Source: Spirochaetales bacterium (lineage in GTDB: Bacteria; Spirochaetota; Spirochaetia; Sphaerochaetales; Sphaerochaetaceae). Taken from it: DNA of 15,149 nt. Position numbers and translations under genes: made by a program. The stretch covers positions 1 to 15,149 of the forward strand of contig JAAYQY010000444.1 of the NCBI GenBank assembly GCA_012519125.1, written 5' to 3'. This document shows, one piece after another, positions 6,798 through 14,008 of this stretch. Under the pieces are notes generated by a model. That model saw only the letters and a list, made by a program, of their open reading frames with translations, did no database searches and had not been told where the DNA came from. The first letter of the stretch is position 1. The number at the start of each line of letters is the position of its first letter.

Positions 6798-8239
6798 TCG
6801 ATGATGGAAAGCAGGTGGCGGGTAAATCCGCTGATACGCTCCACCGAAGAGATACAGAGCCGTTCCTTCACCGAGTGCACATCATACATATCAGGGCCGA
6901 AGGAAACAGAGTCCATTCCGCTGATCCTGCTATTGATGATACCGCACTCAAGACCAGCATGGATGGCGGTGATCTTCGGCTTCTTGTTGGTGTACTGCTC
7001 GTATGCTTTGGCACAGAAGCCGGTCAGAGCCGATGCAGGGTTAGGTGTCCAAGAGGGATAGGCTCCCGTATAGGATACCTTGGCTCCTGCAAGGGCAAGG
7101 ATGGCTCCATTGCGATGGGCAATGTCATCACGGGCGGAGAGCACCGATGAGCGATGACTGCTGATGACAGAGAAGCCCTGTTCCTCAAGACGGAGAATGG
7201 CAAGGTTGGAGGAGGTCTCCACAATGCCGGGAATAGTCATACTCATGGCATCGACACCATGGGGAGCAGCATAGAGGGCAGTGAAGAAAGCCTTGCTCTG
7301 CTCTTTGGCAACCGCTTTCCCTACCATGGGAACCTCGGTGAGAGTCAGCAGAAGGTTGGGATCACTGTGTGCATACTCAAGGCTCAACTCCTTCTGATTT
7401 TGTGCAACCAGGGAGGCAAGCAGTGTTGCATCTTTCTCCTCTACAACCAAGCCGATGGTACAGACAGAAGGAATGACATTGCGCTTGGTTCCTCCCTCAG
7501 CCTTGAAGATCTGGAAGGAAGGAAGCTGACTGACGGTGCGGGCCGCCACCTTGATCGCATTCGCACGTTGTTTGTGGATCTCTCCACCACTGTGGCCGCC
7601 AAGCATTCCGTTTGCAGTAAGCAGGAATGCCTTCGATGAAGAATCTGGCTTGGTCCAGGTGACAGGAAGCTGGGCATCCACTTCGATTCCCCCTGCACAG
7701 CCGATATAGAGCACCCCTTCCTCCTCGCTGTCGAGGTTGATCATGAGCCTGCTCTGTACATGCTCTTCCTGAATATTGAAAGCCCCGGTGAGGCCTGTCT
7801 CCTCACTGACGGTGAAGATTGCCTCAAGCGGGCCGTGCTTGCAATCAGGATCGGCAAGGATATCCAGAGCAAGGGCGATGGCGATGCCGTTGTCTCCTCC
7901 CAATGTGGTTCCATTGGCCTTCAAAAAGTCCCCATCCCGTACCAATTCGATGGGATCGGTGGCAAAATCATGTGTGCTTCCTTCGACCTTGACGCACACC
8001 ATGTCCATATGGCCTTGCAGGGCAACAGAGCTACGGCCCTCGTAGCCGGGATAGGCTTTCTTTCGGATGATGACATTACCGATATCGTCTACAATCGCCT
8101 TAAGCGCATGCTCTTTGGCAAACGCGAGCAGGAATTGTCGTACCCCTTCTTCATTGCCCGACTCGCGGGGGATATCAGAAAGGTCAGAGAAGTAGTTCCA
8201 AAGTCTTTCAGGTTTCAGGCCTTGTACAGCTTTTTGCAT
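6794..8239 (-). CDS. pepD: Aminoacyl-histidine dipeptidase / cytosol nonspecific dipeptidase (M20C)
   Basis: A 481-aa cytosolic di-zinc peptidase that cleaves a broad range of dipeptides. Metal ligands and catalytic residues of the M20 family are all visible: H77 and D79 in LQGHMDM, bridging D116 in LGGDNGIA, general base E146 and ligand E147 in VSEETGLTG, D170 in INLDSEEEG, and H455 in DVHSVKERL. Substrate-site motifs GGHSGGEI (215-222) and IHAGLECGII (426-435) are also present. The spacing matches that of Vibrio PepD. A longer reading starts at 8272, but ATG 8237-8239 has a perfect AAGGAG (8247-8252) 7 bases upstream and avoids overlap with nagA, so I chose it. It lies 25 bp after nagA and is followed with ATGA overlap by the C26 hydrolase, which indicates one operon. 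Confidence 0.95.
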   Translation of the reverse strand: MQKAVQGLKPERLWNYFSDLSDIPRESGNEEGVRQFLLAFAKEHALKAIVDDIGNVIIRKKAYPGYEGRSSVALQGHMDMVCVKVEGSTHDFATDPIELVRDGDFLKANGTTLGGDNGIAIALALDILADPDCKHGPLEAIFTVSEETGLTGAFNIQEEHVQSRLMINLDSEEEGVLYIGCAGGIEVDAQLPVTWTKPDSSSKAFLLTANGMLGGHSGGEIHKQRANAIKVAARTVSQLPSFQIFKAEGGTKRNVIPSVCTIGLVVEEKDATLLASLVAQNQKELSLEYAHSDPNLLLTLTEVPMVGKAVAKEQSKAFFTALYAAPHGVDAMSMTIPGIVETSSNLAILRLEEQGFSVISSHRSSVLSARDDIAHRNGAILALAGAKVSYTGAYPSWTPNPASALTGFCAKAYEQYTNKKPKITAIHAGLECGIINSRISGMDSVSFGPDMYDVHSVKERLCISSVERISGFTRHLLSIIE

Positions 8240-8246
8240 CCAATTG

Positions 8247-8252
8247 CTCCTT
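8247..8252 (-). promoter_or_regulatory. Shine-Dalgarno deciding the pepD start
   Basis: AAGGAG on the minus strand lies 7 bases before the ATG at 8237-8239. It argues against the upstream in-frame start at 8272, which would overlap the end of nagA. Confidence 0.8.
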
Positions 8253-8264
8253 GTGTGATGGTTT

Positions 8265-9449
8265 TCAGGCAAAACGGTCCCTGATGAGATTTCCCTCGAT
8301 GAATAGACCCTTCATCTGAAGGTTCTCGTCCAGAACGACGACATCAGCCTTATAGCCTGGGACCAGCATGCCTTGCTTGGCGAAGTTGTAAATACGGGCA
8401 GGGTTTGTAGCGCTCATCTGGCTTGCTTGCTGGATGGGTACCTCCCAATCCACGACATTGCGCAGTCCCTGCAACATGGTCAGTGCAGAACCAATGAAAA
8501 GATCAGGATCTTCTAAAGCAACGAAGGCGCCGTCCACGCCTATGGCACACTCGATGCCATTTGCAAGGCAGGATCCTGAACGCTGTTTTGTAGGCTTGAG
8601 CGAGTCGGTGACCATGACGATGTTGTCCAGCGGTTTCTCCCTGAGCAACATCTTCACCAGCTCAGGGTGGACATGTATTCCGTCACAGATGATTTCGCAC
8701 TGCATCTCACGCTGTATCAGGATTGCCCCGACTGTTCCAGGGTTTCGGTGGTGCAACCTGCTCATGGCATTGAAAAAGTGGGTGGAGTGGAAGATACCGC
8801 ACTGCATGCCTTCCATGATGTTCTCATACGTGGCATCGGTATGGCCGGCCAAGAGAACGATGTTCCGTTCTCTTGCAAGGAGGGCCAATTCACGCATGTG
8901 CTTGAGTTCTGGGGCTACCGTCATACAAATGACATGCCCCTTTCCTGCATCTATGAGCTGGTTGAAAACATCCAGGTTCACCGGCAGTACTCCTGCTGGA
9001 TTCTGTGCTCCCACCCGCTCCATGGAGATGAAGGGACCTTCAAGATTGACACCCATGATCTTTGCGCCTTGCTCGCTGCCCATGGCCTCCACAATGGCCT
9101 TGATGCTTGCAAGCATGTTATCCAAGGTATCGGTGTAGACGGTAGGCATGAATGCACTGACTCCGAAGTCTGCGAGCCGTTCGCTCATTCCCAGAATTGA
9201 AGATGCTTTGCAATCCTCGGTGCCGAAACCACCAATTCCATGGATGTGGGAATCGATGAATCCGGGCATGATGTAGGACCCCCCTACATCAATCATGACC
9301 GTGTCGGGGGGAAAATCTTTCTCTTCCAGCCTACGCATGTTGAAGATATCCCCGATTTCGCCTTTCTCATCTATATAAAGGGCGCAATTCTTAAGCTTTG
9401 CATACCCTGTAACGACAGTTCCATTGGTAAGTACTGTTCTCAGACTCAT
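8265..9449 (-). CDS. nagA: N-acetylglucosamine-6-phosphate deacetylase
   Basis: The 394-aa amidohydrolase converts GlcNAc-6-phosphate to glucosamine-6-phosphate and acetate, the first committed step in using GlcNAc from the medium or from cell-wall recycling. Visible features are the TIM-barrel metal motif DSHIHG (H68, H70), the metal-binding glutamate in NLEGPF (E137), H203 in AGHTDAT, H224 in HSTHFFNAM, and the catalytic aspartate D282 in VTDSLKP. The intact HxH motif is the two-metal type seen in Bacillus NagA. E. coli NagA lacks these two His and uses one metal. The ATG at 9449 has AGAGAGG 6 bases upstream. No nagB, nagE or NagC-like regulator is in view. It is read with pepD and the C26 hydrolase, from a promoter of its own inside the end of the MATE gene. 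Confidence 0.95.
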   Translation of the reverse strand: MSLRTVLTNGTVVTGYAKLKNCALYIDEKGEIGDIFNMRRLEEKDFPPDTVMIDVGGSYIMPGFIDSHIHGIGGFGTEDCKASSILGMSERLADFGVSAFMPTVYTDTLDNMLASIKAIVEAMGSEQGAKIMGVNLEGPFISMERVGAQNPAGVLPVNLDVFNQLIDAGKGHVICMTVAPELKHMRELALLARERNIVLLAGHTDATYENIMEGMQCGIFHSTHFFNAMSRLHHRNPGTVGAILIQREMQCEIICDGIHVHPELVKMLLREKPLDNIVMVTDSLKPTKQRSGSCLANGIECAIGVDGAFVALEDPDLFIGSALTMLQGLRNVVDWEVPIQQASQMSATNPARIYNFAKQGMLVPGYKADVVVLDENLQMKGLFIEGNLIRDRFA

Positions 9450-9470
9450 ACGGTACCTCTCTTTGGATAA

Positions 9471-9499
9471 ACTATACGTTCATATTTACAGGAGGTCAA
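9471..9499 (-). promoter_or_regulatory. Internal promoter for nagA-pepD-C26
   Basis: On the minus strand TTGACC (9494-9499, 5/6) and TATAGT (9471-9476, 5/6) are separated by 17 bp. The -35 box contains the TGA stop codon of the MATE gene. The predicted start at about 9464 leaves a 14-15 nt leader containing AGAGAGG. This is the strongest promoter match on the minus strand. Confidence 0.65.
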
Positions 9500-10857
9500 T
9501 GAACGATAGTCAGGTCATTCACCCAGGTTCCTCTCTTGATGCGATGAAGTCCGATGAACATCTTGGAGACCTCATCCATCCCCAGAAGCAAGAAGAGCTG
9601 GTGGATTTCCAGCTGGAACACCAGAGCCCCAAGGAACGCCAGCGGGACACCGACAGCCCAGACACCGAACATCTCGGCAAACATGGAGTAGCGCGTGTCA
9701 CCACCGCTACGCAGGATGCCGACAATGATCACAATGTTGATGCTCTTGAACGGCATGGTCAGGGCATGGACATAGAGGCAGAGGATTGCCAATCTCCTCA
9801 CTTCATCGCTGATATTGAAGAACTGTGCAAAAATCGGGGCAATGAGGACTTCGAAGAGACCCATGGCAATACCGACCAGCAAGGCGGTGATGATGAATCG
9901 CTTTGCATAGAGTCGAGCGAGAGGAATCTGCTTTTCTCCTATCTTGACTCCGATCATGATCAGGGTGGCGTTGCTCACCCCCATCATGGCGACGAAGAAG
10001 AGGTTGCCGATCGACTCGGCCACATTGATGGCAGCGATTGCTTCGATACCGATTCTGCTGTAGGCAACCTTGTACGCGATCATGCCCAAGGCCCAGAAGA
10101 ACTCGTTGAGGATGACAGGAAGACTGGTCGGTACGATATGCAGGAGGAAGGCCTTATTCCAGTGGAAGGCCTCTTTTGTCCGGATGGCCAGGACTGGGTG
10201 GCGGCGGTAGACGATGATAAGAAGTGCAACCACCTCCACCAGACGGCTGGCAGCAGTTGCATAAGCGGCCCCGGCCACCCCCATTGCAGGGATGGGTCCG
10301 ATGCCGAAGATCAACAGGTAGTTTCCCACTGCATTCATGGAAAGGGAGAAAAGTGCAACCAGCAAGGGAATCCTTGCGTGGCCCACAACGCGCAGTGCTG
10401 TTGCGAGTACCTGGCTGATGGCTGAGAAGATGTAGCTTATTGCCACTATTTTCAAGTAGGAAATGCCATGTGCGACTACGACTTCCTCAGTCGTGAAGAT
10501 GTACATGATCTGACGGGGAATGAAGAATGAAGCGAGGGCAAAAATTAATGCACCGATTCCGGCTACTGCAACAGAGAGCCCGAGCACCCGTTGGATGTTC
10601 GTCTCGTTCTTGGCTCCCCAATATTGGGAGAGGAAGATGGCCGAGCCGCTGGTTACCCCAAAGAAGAGGAGGCTGATGAGGAAGAACATCTGGTTTGCCA
10701 GTGCAACAGCTGCAATGGAGGCTTCCCCCAGCTGACCTATCATCAGGGTGTCAACAAAGGAGAGCGAGTTATTGAGTAGGCTTTGGAAGATGACCGGCAA
10801 GGCGATGGAAATCATCTTGCTGGTGAAATCTTTCCGTTCAGTAAGGTCTTTGGTCAC
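9496..10857 (-). CDS. MATE-family multidrug/toxin efflux transporter
   Basis: A 453-aa inner-membrane protein of the expected MATE length (about 450 aa, 12 membrane helices in two homologous halves). The N-terminal half carries the usual opening ALPVIFQSLLNNSLSFVDTL (19-38) and GQLGEASIAAVALANQ (41-56). The second half has the matching segments IAYKVAYSRIGIEAIAAINV and GEKQIPLARLYAKR. MATE proteins expel cationic or organic compounds using Na+ or H+ gradients; the substrate cannot be told here. A longer reading from 10923 would overlap ygiQ by 62 bases. GTG 10855-10857 is preferred: AGAAGG lies 7 bases upstream, within the last codons of ygiQ, and only 4 bases separate it from the ygiQ stop. 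It is thus the second gene of the ygiQ operon. A nagA promoter overlaps its stop codon. Confidence 0.92.
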   Translation of the reverse strand: MTKDLTERKDFTSKMISIALPVIFQSLLNNSLSFVDTLMIGQLGEASIAAVALANQMFFLISLLFFGVTSGSAIFLSQYWGAKNETNIQRVLGLSVAVAGIGALIFALASFFIPRQIMYIFTTEEVVVAHGISYLKIVAISYIFSAISQVLATALRVVGHARIPLLVALFSLSMNAVGNYLLIFGIGPIPAMGVAGAAYATAASRLVEVVALLIIVYRRHPVLAIRTKEAFHWNKAFLLHIVPTSLPVILNEFFWALGMIAYKVAYSRIGIEAIAAINVAESIGNLFFVAMMGVSNATLIMIGVKIGEKQIPLARLYAKRFIITALLVGIAMGLFEVLIAPIFAQFFNISDEVRRLAILCLYVHALTMPFKSINIVIIVGILRSGGDTRYSMFAEMFGVWAVGVPLAFLGALVFQLEIHQLFLLLGMDEVSKMFIGLHRIKRGTWVNDLTIVH

Positions 10858-10861
10858 GGGT

Positions 10862-12718
10862 TTACCTTCTGGCAAGCAACACTCTCGCCAAGTCCTTTCT
10901 CTTTGCTTTTTCCAAGGCCTCAAGAACTAAGGGGCGGTTTTCAGGTTTCTGATACTGCAGCAGGGCCCGCTGCAAGTGTCGCTCGCGTCCCTTGGGGACA
11001 TGGATGGTGGCAAACCGCTTTCCCATCCGTGGATCGAGCCCAGTATAGTACATGCAGGTAGAGACTGTCCCGGGTGTTGGATAAAATTCCTGCACCTGAT
11101 CAGGGATAAATCGGCTCTTATGCAAGTACAAGGCCAATTCGATGGCATCCTCAAGGGTGCTGCCAGGATGTGCTGCGATGAAGTAGGGAATGAGGTACTG
11201 CTTTTTCCCAGCCTCTTCGGTTGCTTCCTGGTAGAGTTCGGAAAAAGCATCAAACAGTTCAGCCTTGGGTTTTCCCATGGCATCGAGAACCGCTGGGCTT
11301 ACATGCTCAGGGGCAACCTTGAGCTGTCCGCTGACGTTATGACGTACCAGATGTCGCATGAAGCGGGAACGGGTCTGCTCGTCACAGACCTCAAGCAGGT
11401 AGTCGTAACGGATACCACTGCGAATGAATACCTTCTTTACCCCTTTGATGGCTTCCAGACTCTCCAAAAGGTCCAGATAGCGAGCATGATAGTCTTTCAG
11501 GTTGTCACAAGGAGTTGGCCAGAGGCACTCCTTGGCAGGGCAGGGGCCATAGGTGAGCTGACGGTCGCAGGCCAGACCTTGGAAGTTGGCGGTAGGGCCT
11601 CCCAAGTCGTGGATATATCCTTTGAAGAGAGGATGCGAGACCATTCGCTTTGCTTCCTTGAGCAATGAGTCCTTGCTGCGTGTCTGGATCATCCTTCCTT
11701 GGTGGCTGGTGATTGCACAGAAGGAGCAGGAGCCAAAGCAGCCTCGGTTGCTGGTAAGGGAGAACTGCACTTCTGTCAGCGCAGGAACACCACCCTCTTT
11801 TTCATAGTCGGGGTGTGCATCCAGGGTGAAAGGCAGGGCAAAGAGCGCGTCGAACTGAGCCTCGTCCAATGGTAGCGCAGGCCTGTTCTGTACAACCATA
11901 CGGTCCATGCACGCTTGGACGATGCGCTTGCCCCGTATCGGGTTTTCTTGTGCCAACTGCAGCTGGAAGGCAAGGGCATAGGCCCTTTTCCCTTCCTCAG
12001 TGGGGGTGTTTGACTTGGCATCACGTGCACTGACTTCCTCAAAGGAGGGTATCTGAAGTGTATCAGGAAGCTGCTCATAGGATTTCTTATTGAGCACATG
12101 GACAGTGCCGGGGATATCGGTCAGTCCCTTGATGGTTTGTCCTGCATCGAGGCGTTTGACTATCTCCACCGTCTGTCGTTCTCCCATGCCATAGACCAAA
12201 AGATCGGCCTTGGCATCGAGGATGATGGGCTTTCGAACCTTGTCGGACCAGTAGTCATAATGACTGAGTCTTCGCAGCGATGCTTCCAACCCCCCTATGA
12301 TGATAGGAATATCACTGCCGTAGGCTTGCTTGGCCAAGGCAGTATGGACCAGTGTCGGTCGGTCGGGGCGAAGGCCTGCTTTGCCCCCTGGACTGTACTC
12401 ATCCTCGCTTCGGATCTTCTGGTTGGCAGTATAGTGGGATACCATGCTATCGATATTCCCTCCGCTGATCATACAGCAGAGTCTGGGTTTTCCCATTTTG
12501 AGAAAATCTTTGGTTGAGTTCCAAGAAGGTTGTGCGATAATACCCACACGATAACCCTCCCGCTCGAGCAGTCTGGCCAGTAGGGCTGTTCCGAAAGAGG
12601 GATGGTCAACGTAGGCATCTGCGCTGATGAAGGCGATGTCGATTTGGTCCCAGGACCGATTGTGCAAATCTTCTTGTGTTGTAGGAAGAAATGCAGAGCG
12701 AGGGGCGTAGGTTTTCAC
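10862..12718 (-). CDS. ygiQ: YgiQ-family radical SAM protein
   Basis: A 618-aa member of the YgiQ/UPF0313 radical SAM family, whose reaction is not established. The N-terminal domain has the family stretch FLPTTQEDL followed by SADAYVDHPSFG and GGLEASLRRLSHYDYW. The radical SAM core carries RGCFGSCSFCAI with cluster cysteines C327, C331 and C334 in a CxxxCxxC arrangement, as usual for radical SAM enzymes. The C-terminal part (VPKGRERHLQRALLQY) corresponds to the DUF3362-type tail. Length is near normal. An upstream TTG (12782-12784) would add 22 residues, but it has no Shine-Dalgarno and lies 2 bp from the divergent lipid-kinase start. The GTG at 12716-12718 gives an N-terminus MKTYAPRSAFLPTT like relatives and coincides with the predicted transcription start, so I prefer it. 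It leads a tight operon with the MATE gene. Confidence 0.9.
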   Translation of the reverse strand: MKTYAPRSAFLPTTQEDLHNRSWDQIDIAFISADAYVDHPSFGTALLARLLEREGYRVGIIAQPSWNSTKDFLKMGKPRLCCMISGGNIDSMVSHYTANQKIRSEDEYSPGGKAGLRPDRPTLVHTALAKQAYGSDIPIIIGGLEASLRRLSHYDYWSDKVRKPIILDAKADLLVYGMGERQTVEIVKRLDAGQTIKGLTDIPGTVHVLNKKSYEQLPDTLQIPSFEEVSARDAKSNTPTEEGKRAYALAFQLQLAQENPIRGKRIVQACMDRMVVQNRPALPLDEAQFDALFALPFTLDAHPDYEKEGGVPALTEVQFSLTSNRGCFGSCSFCAITSHQGRMIQTRSKDSLLKEAKRMVSHPLFKGYIHDLGGPTANFQGLACDRQLTYGPCPAKECLWPTPCDNLKDYHARYLDLLESLEAIKGVKKVFIRSGIRYDYLLEVCDEQTRSRFMRHLVRHNVSGQLKVAPEHVSPAVLDAMGKPKAELFDAFSELYQEATEEAGKKQYLIPYFIAAHPGSTLEDAIELALYLHKSRFIPDQVQEFYPTPGTVSTCMYYTGLDPRMGKRFATIHVPKGRERHLQRALLQYQKPENRPLVLEALEKAKRKDLARVLLARR

Positions 12719-12724
12719 ATCGCA

Positions 12725-12753
12725 ATGATAGGGGATTGCCTCTTGGGTGTAAA
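12725..12753 (-). promoter_or_regulatory. Promoter of the ygiQ operon
   Basis: On the minus strand TTTACA (12748-12753, 5/6) and TATCAT (12725-12730, 5/6) are separated by 17 bp. Counting 7 bases beyond the -10 box gives base 12718, the G of the proposed GTG start codon. This supports the shorter ygiQ reading and suggests a leaderless mRNA. Confidence 0.6.
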
Positions 12754-12772
12754 TAGCCTTCGTCGGAGCATC

Positions 12773-12779
12773 AAAGGAG
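12773..12779 (+). promoter_or_regulatory. Shine-Dalgarno of the lipid kinase gene
   Basis: AAAGGAG lies 7 bases before the ATG at 12787. It falls in the 68-bp gap to the divergent ygiQ start. I could not find a convincing promoter for this direction in the gap. Confidence 0.75.
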
Positions 12780-12786
12780 TGCAACC

Positions 12787-13716
12787 ATGCAGCAAAATGA
12801 GCTCTTTGTCATCCTCAATCCCCATGCGGACAAAGGACGGGCGAAGAAGCAGGAGAGGATGATACAGACGTTGCTCTCCTCGGGTGGGGCGAAGGTCACT
12901 CTTTCCCATACCAAAGTGGGGGAAGGGGCACAATCGATTGCCTATGAAGCGGCATTGGCGGGGAGGAATCCCATTATAGCAGCCGGGGGCGATGGGACGG
13001 TGAACGAGGTTGCCAACGGCATCCTGAAAGCAGTCACCAAGGATGGTGTTCCCTGTCCGGTCATGGGGGTTATTCCCATCGGAAGGGGAAATGATTTTGC
13101 TTGGGGTATGGGCATTCCAAAGGATTTGGCGAAGGCTTGCTCCACCATCCTTGCAGGGAGAACCAGAGTCATCGATGCAGGGGTCACCTATGGGGGAAAC
13201 TATCCAGAGGGGAGGTTCTTTGTAAATGGGCAAGGAGTAGGATTTGAACCCTTGGTCAACTTTCTTGCCAGTGATTTCAAGCATGTGACCGGAACCCTTA
13301 GTTACGTGCTGGCTCTCATCAGGATCCTGATCAACTATCCTGATCCCTACACCGTCCAGCTCACGCTTGATGATGAGGTCATCAATCTGAAAACCCAACA
13401 GCTGAGCATTTGCAATGGAAGGCGAATGGGGTCTGCGTTCCTCATGGGGCCGGATGCACTCTTCGATGATGGGTATTTCGATGTTGTATATGCCAATACA
13501 CCTGTGGCCAGCTACAAGTTGGTTCCCATCGCTCTTACGTTTTTCAAGGGGACGCAAGTAAAGCTGAAGCAGTTCAGTGTCAAACGGGTGAAGTATGTGA
13601 AGATGATCAGCAGCGATAATCTGATGCCGATTCATGTGGACGGAGAGGAGATTTCTTTGGGTTGTATGGAGTTTACCGCACGATTGCTGGAGTCTGTGTT
13701 ACCGGTATTTTGCTGA
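12787..13716 (+). CDS. Diacylglycerol/lipid kinase family protein (YegS/BmrU type)
   Basis: A 309-aa ATP-dependent lipid kinase with the DAGK catalytic domain, likely membrane-associated and acting on diacylglycerol or a similar lipid. Visible features are the opening NPHADKGRAK (11-20), the nucleotide-binding AAGGDGTVNEVANGI (65-79), IPIGRGNDFAWGMGIP (96-111), and ICNGRRMGSAFLMGP (208-222) followed by DDGYFDVV (227-234). The C-terminal MPIHVDGEEI (280-289) closes the fold. Length fits the family (about 295-310). The phosphorylated lipid is not predictable; relatives act on diacylglycerol (DgkB), phosphatidylglycerol (YegS) or others. It is divergent from ygiQ and followed by an AT-rich gap. 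No terminator is evident after the stop. Confidence 0.9.
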   Translation: MQQNELFVILNPHADKGRAKKQERMIQTLLSSGGAKVTLSHTKVGEGAQSIAYEAALAGRNPIIAAGGDGTVNEVANGILKAVTKDGVPCPVMGVIPIGRGNDFAWGMGIPKDLAKACSTILAGRTRVIDAGVTYGGNYPEGRFFVNGQGVGFEPLVNFLASDFKHVTGTLSYVLALIRILINYPDPYTVQLTLDDEVINLKTQQLSICNGRRMGSAFLMGPDALFDDGYFDVVYANTPVASYKLVPIALTFFKGTQVKLKQFSVKRVKYVKMISSDNLMPIHVDGEEISLGCMEFTARLLESVLPVFC

Positions 13717-13918
13717 AAAAACACGATTTTTGCGAAACCATGTCCAGAGGGAATGCTGTAGTGATGAAAGATAAGGAGATATGCTGATTTGTAAAAAAAA
13801 AAGACTTTCCGAATCGGGGATAATTAGCTATTATATAAATGATTATTGGGAAACATCAAAAAGAAAGGTCTCAGTTTTAGAATATTTCTGTTGTTTCTGT
13901 ATCTTGTTGTATATGCGA

Positions 13919-13947
13919 TTGACTTCTCTGAAAAGAGAGTATATCTT
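13919..13947 (+). promoter_or_regulatory. Promoter of the glycosidase-like gene, with inverted repeat in the spacer
   Basis: TTGACT (13919-13924, 5/6) and TATCTT (13942-13947, 4/6) are separated by 17 bp. The predicted start is about 13954, giving a leader of about 55 nt. The spacer contains a perfect short inverted repeat TCTCT-GAAA-AGAGA (13925-13938), which could be an operator or a chance palindrome. Confidence 0.55.
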
Positions 13948-13994
13948 TAAAAATGCGCGTCTTATGTAGTTTTTCCAGTGTTTACCTGCTGAGT

Positions 13995-14000
13995 AAGGAG
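13995..14000 (+). promoter_or_regulatory. Shine-Dalgarno deciding a TTG start
   Basis: AAGGAG lies 8 bases before TTG 14009-14011. An in-frame TAA (13994-13996) just upstream excludes any earlier start, and the in-frame ATG at 14021 has no properly spaced site. Confidence 0.75.
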
Positions 14001-14008
14001 TTCCCAAT

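Larger units (their letters stand above)
13717..14008 (+). other. AT-rich intergenic region, no convincing gene
   Basis: This gap of about 290 bp is much more AT-rich than the flanking genes, especially 13790-13970. It holds a 10-base A run (13793-13802), a small AT inverted repeat (ATAAT at 13820-13824, ATTAT at 13830-13834) and a good promoter near its right end. A 62-codon open frame (13781-13969) is present but is not believable as a gene: its AAGGAG lies only 2 bases before the ATG, and the product looks like translated AT-rich spacer. No clear terminator for the lipid kinase gene is seen. Confidence 0.6.

Noticed and set aside
9424..10425. A 333-codon plus-strand open frame antisense to the MATE gene, with AGGAGG (9490-9495) just before an internal ATG at 9499
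   Set aside because: The product is extremely hydrophilic and rich in His, Asp, Glu and Gln, as expected from the reverse complement of membrane-helix codons. The AGGAGG is only 3 bases from the ATG. The MATE gene on the other strand is unambiguous.
10858..10923. Extended N-terminus of the MATE protein starting at 10923
   Set aside because: It would overlap the ygiQ end by 62 bases and adds a charged non-family segment. GTG 10857 has AGAAGG at good spacing.
12782..12784. TTG as the ygiQ start (640 aa)
   Set aside because: It has no ribosome binding site, and the extra 22 residues contain the best promoter for the gene. The GTG at 12718 fits the family N-terminus better.
12715..13635. A 306-codon minus-strand open frame antisense to the lipid kinase gene, running into the ygiQ start
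   Set aside because: It is a shadow of the lipid kinase. It would also overlap the ygiQ start and shows no domain.
13793..13802. The A10 run as a phase-variable homopolymer
   Set aside because: It lies in no credible coding frame and not in the spacer of the recognised promoter, so slippage would have no evident effect.
13781..13969. A 62-codon open frame in the AT-rich gap
   Set aside because: The AAGGAG is only 2 bases from the ATG, the sequence runs through an A10 tract, and composition looks like translated spacer.
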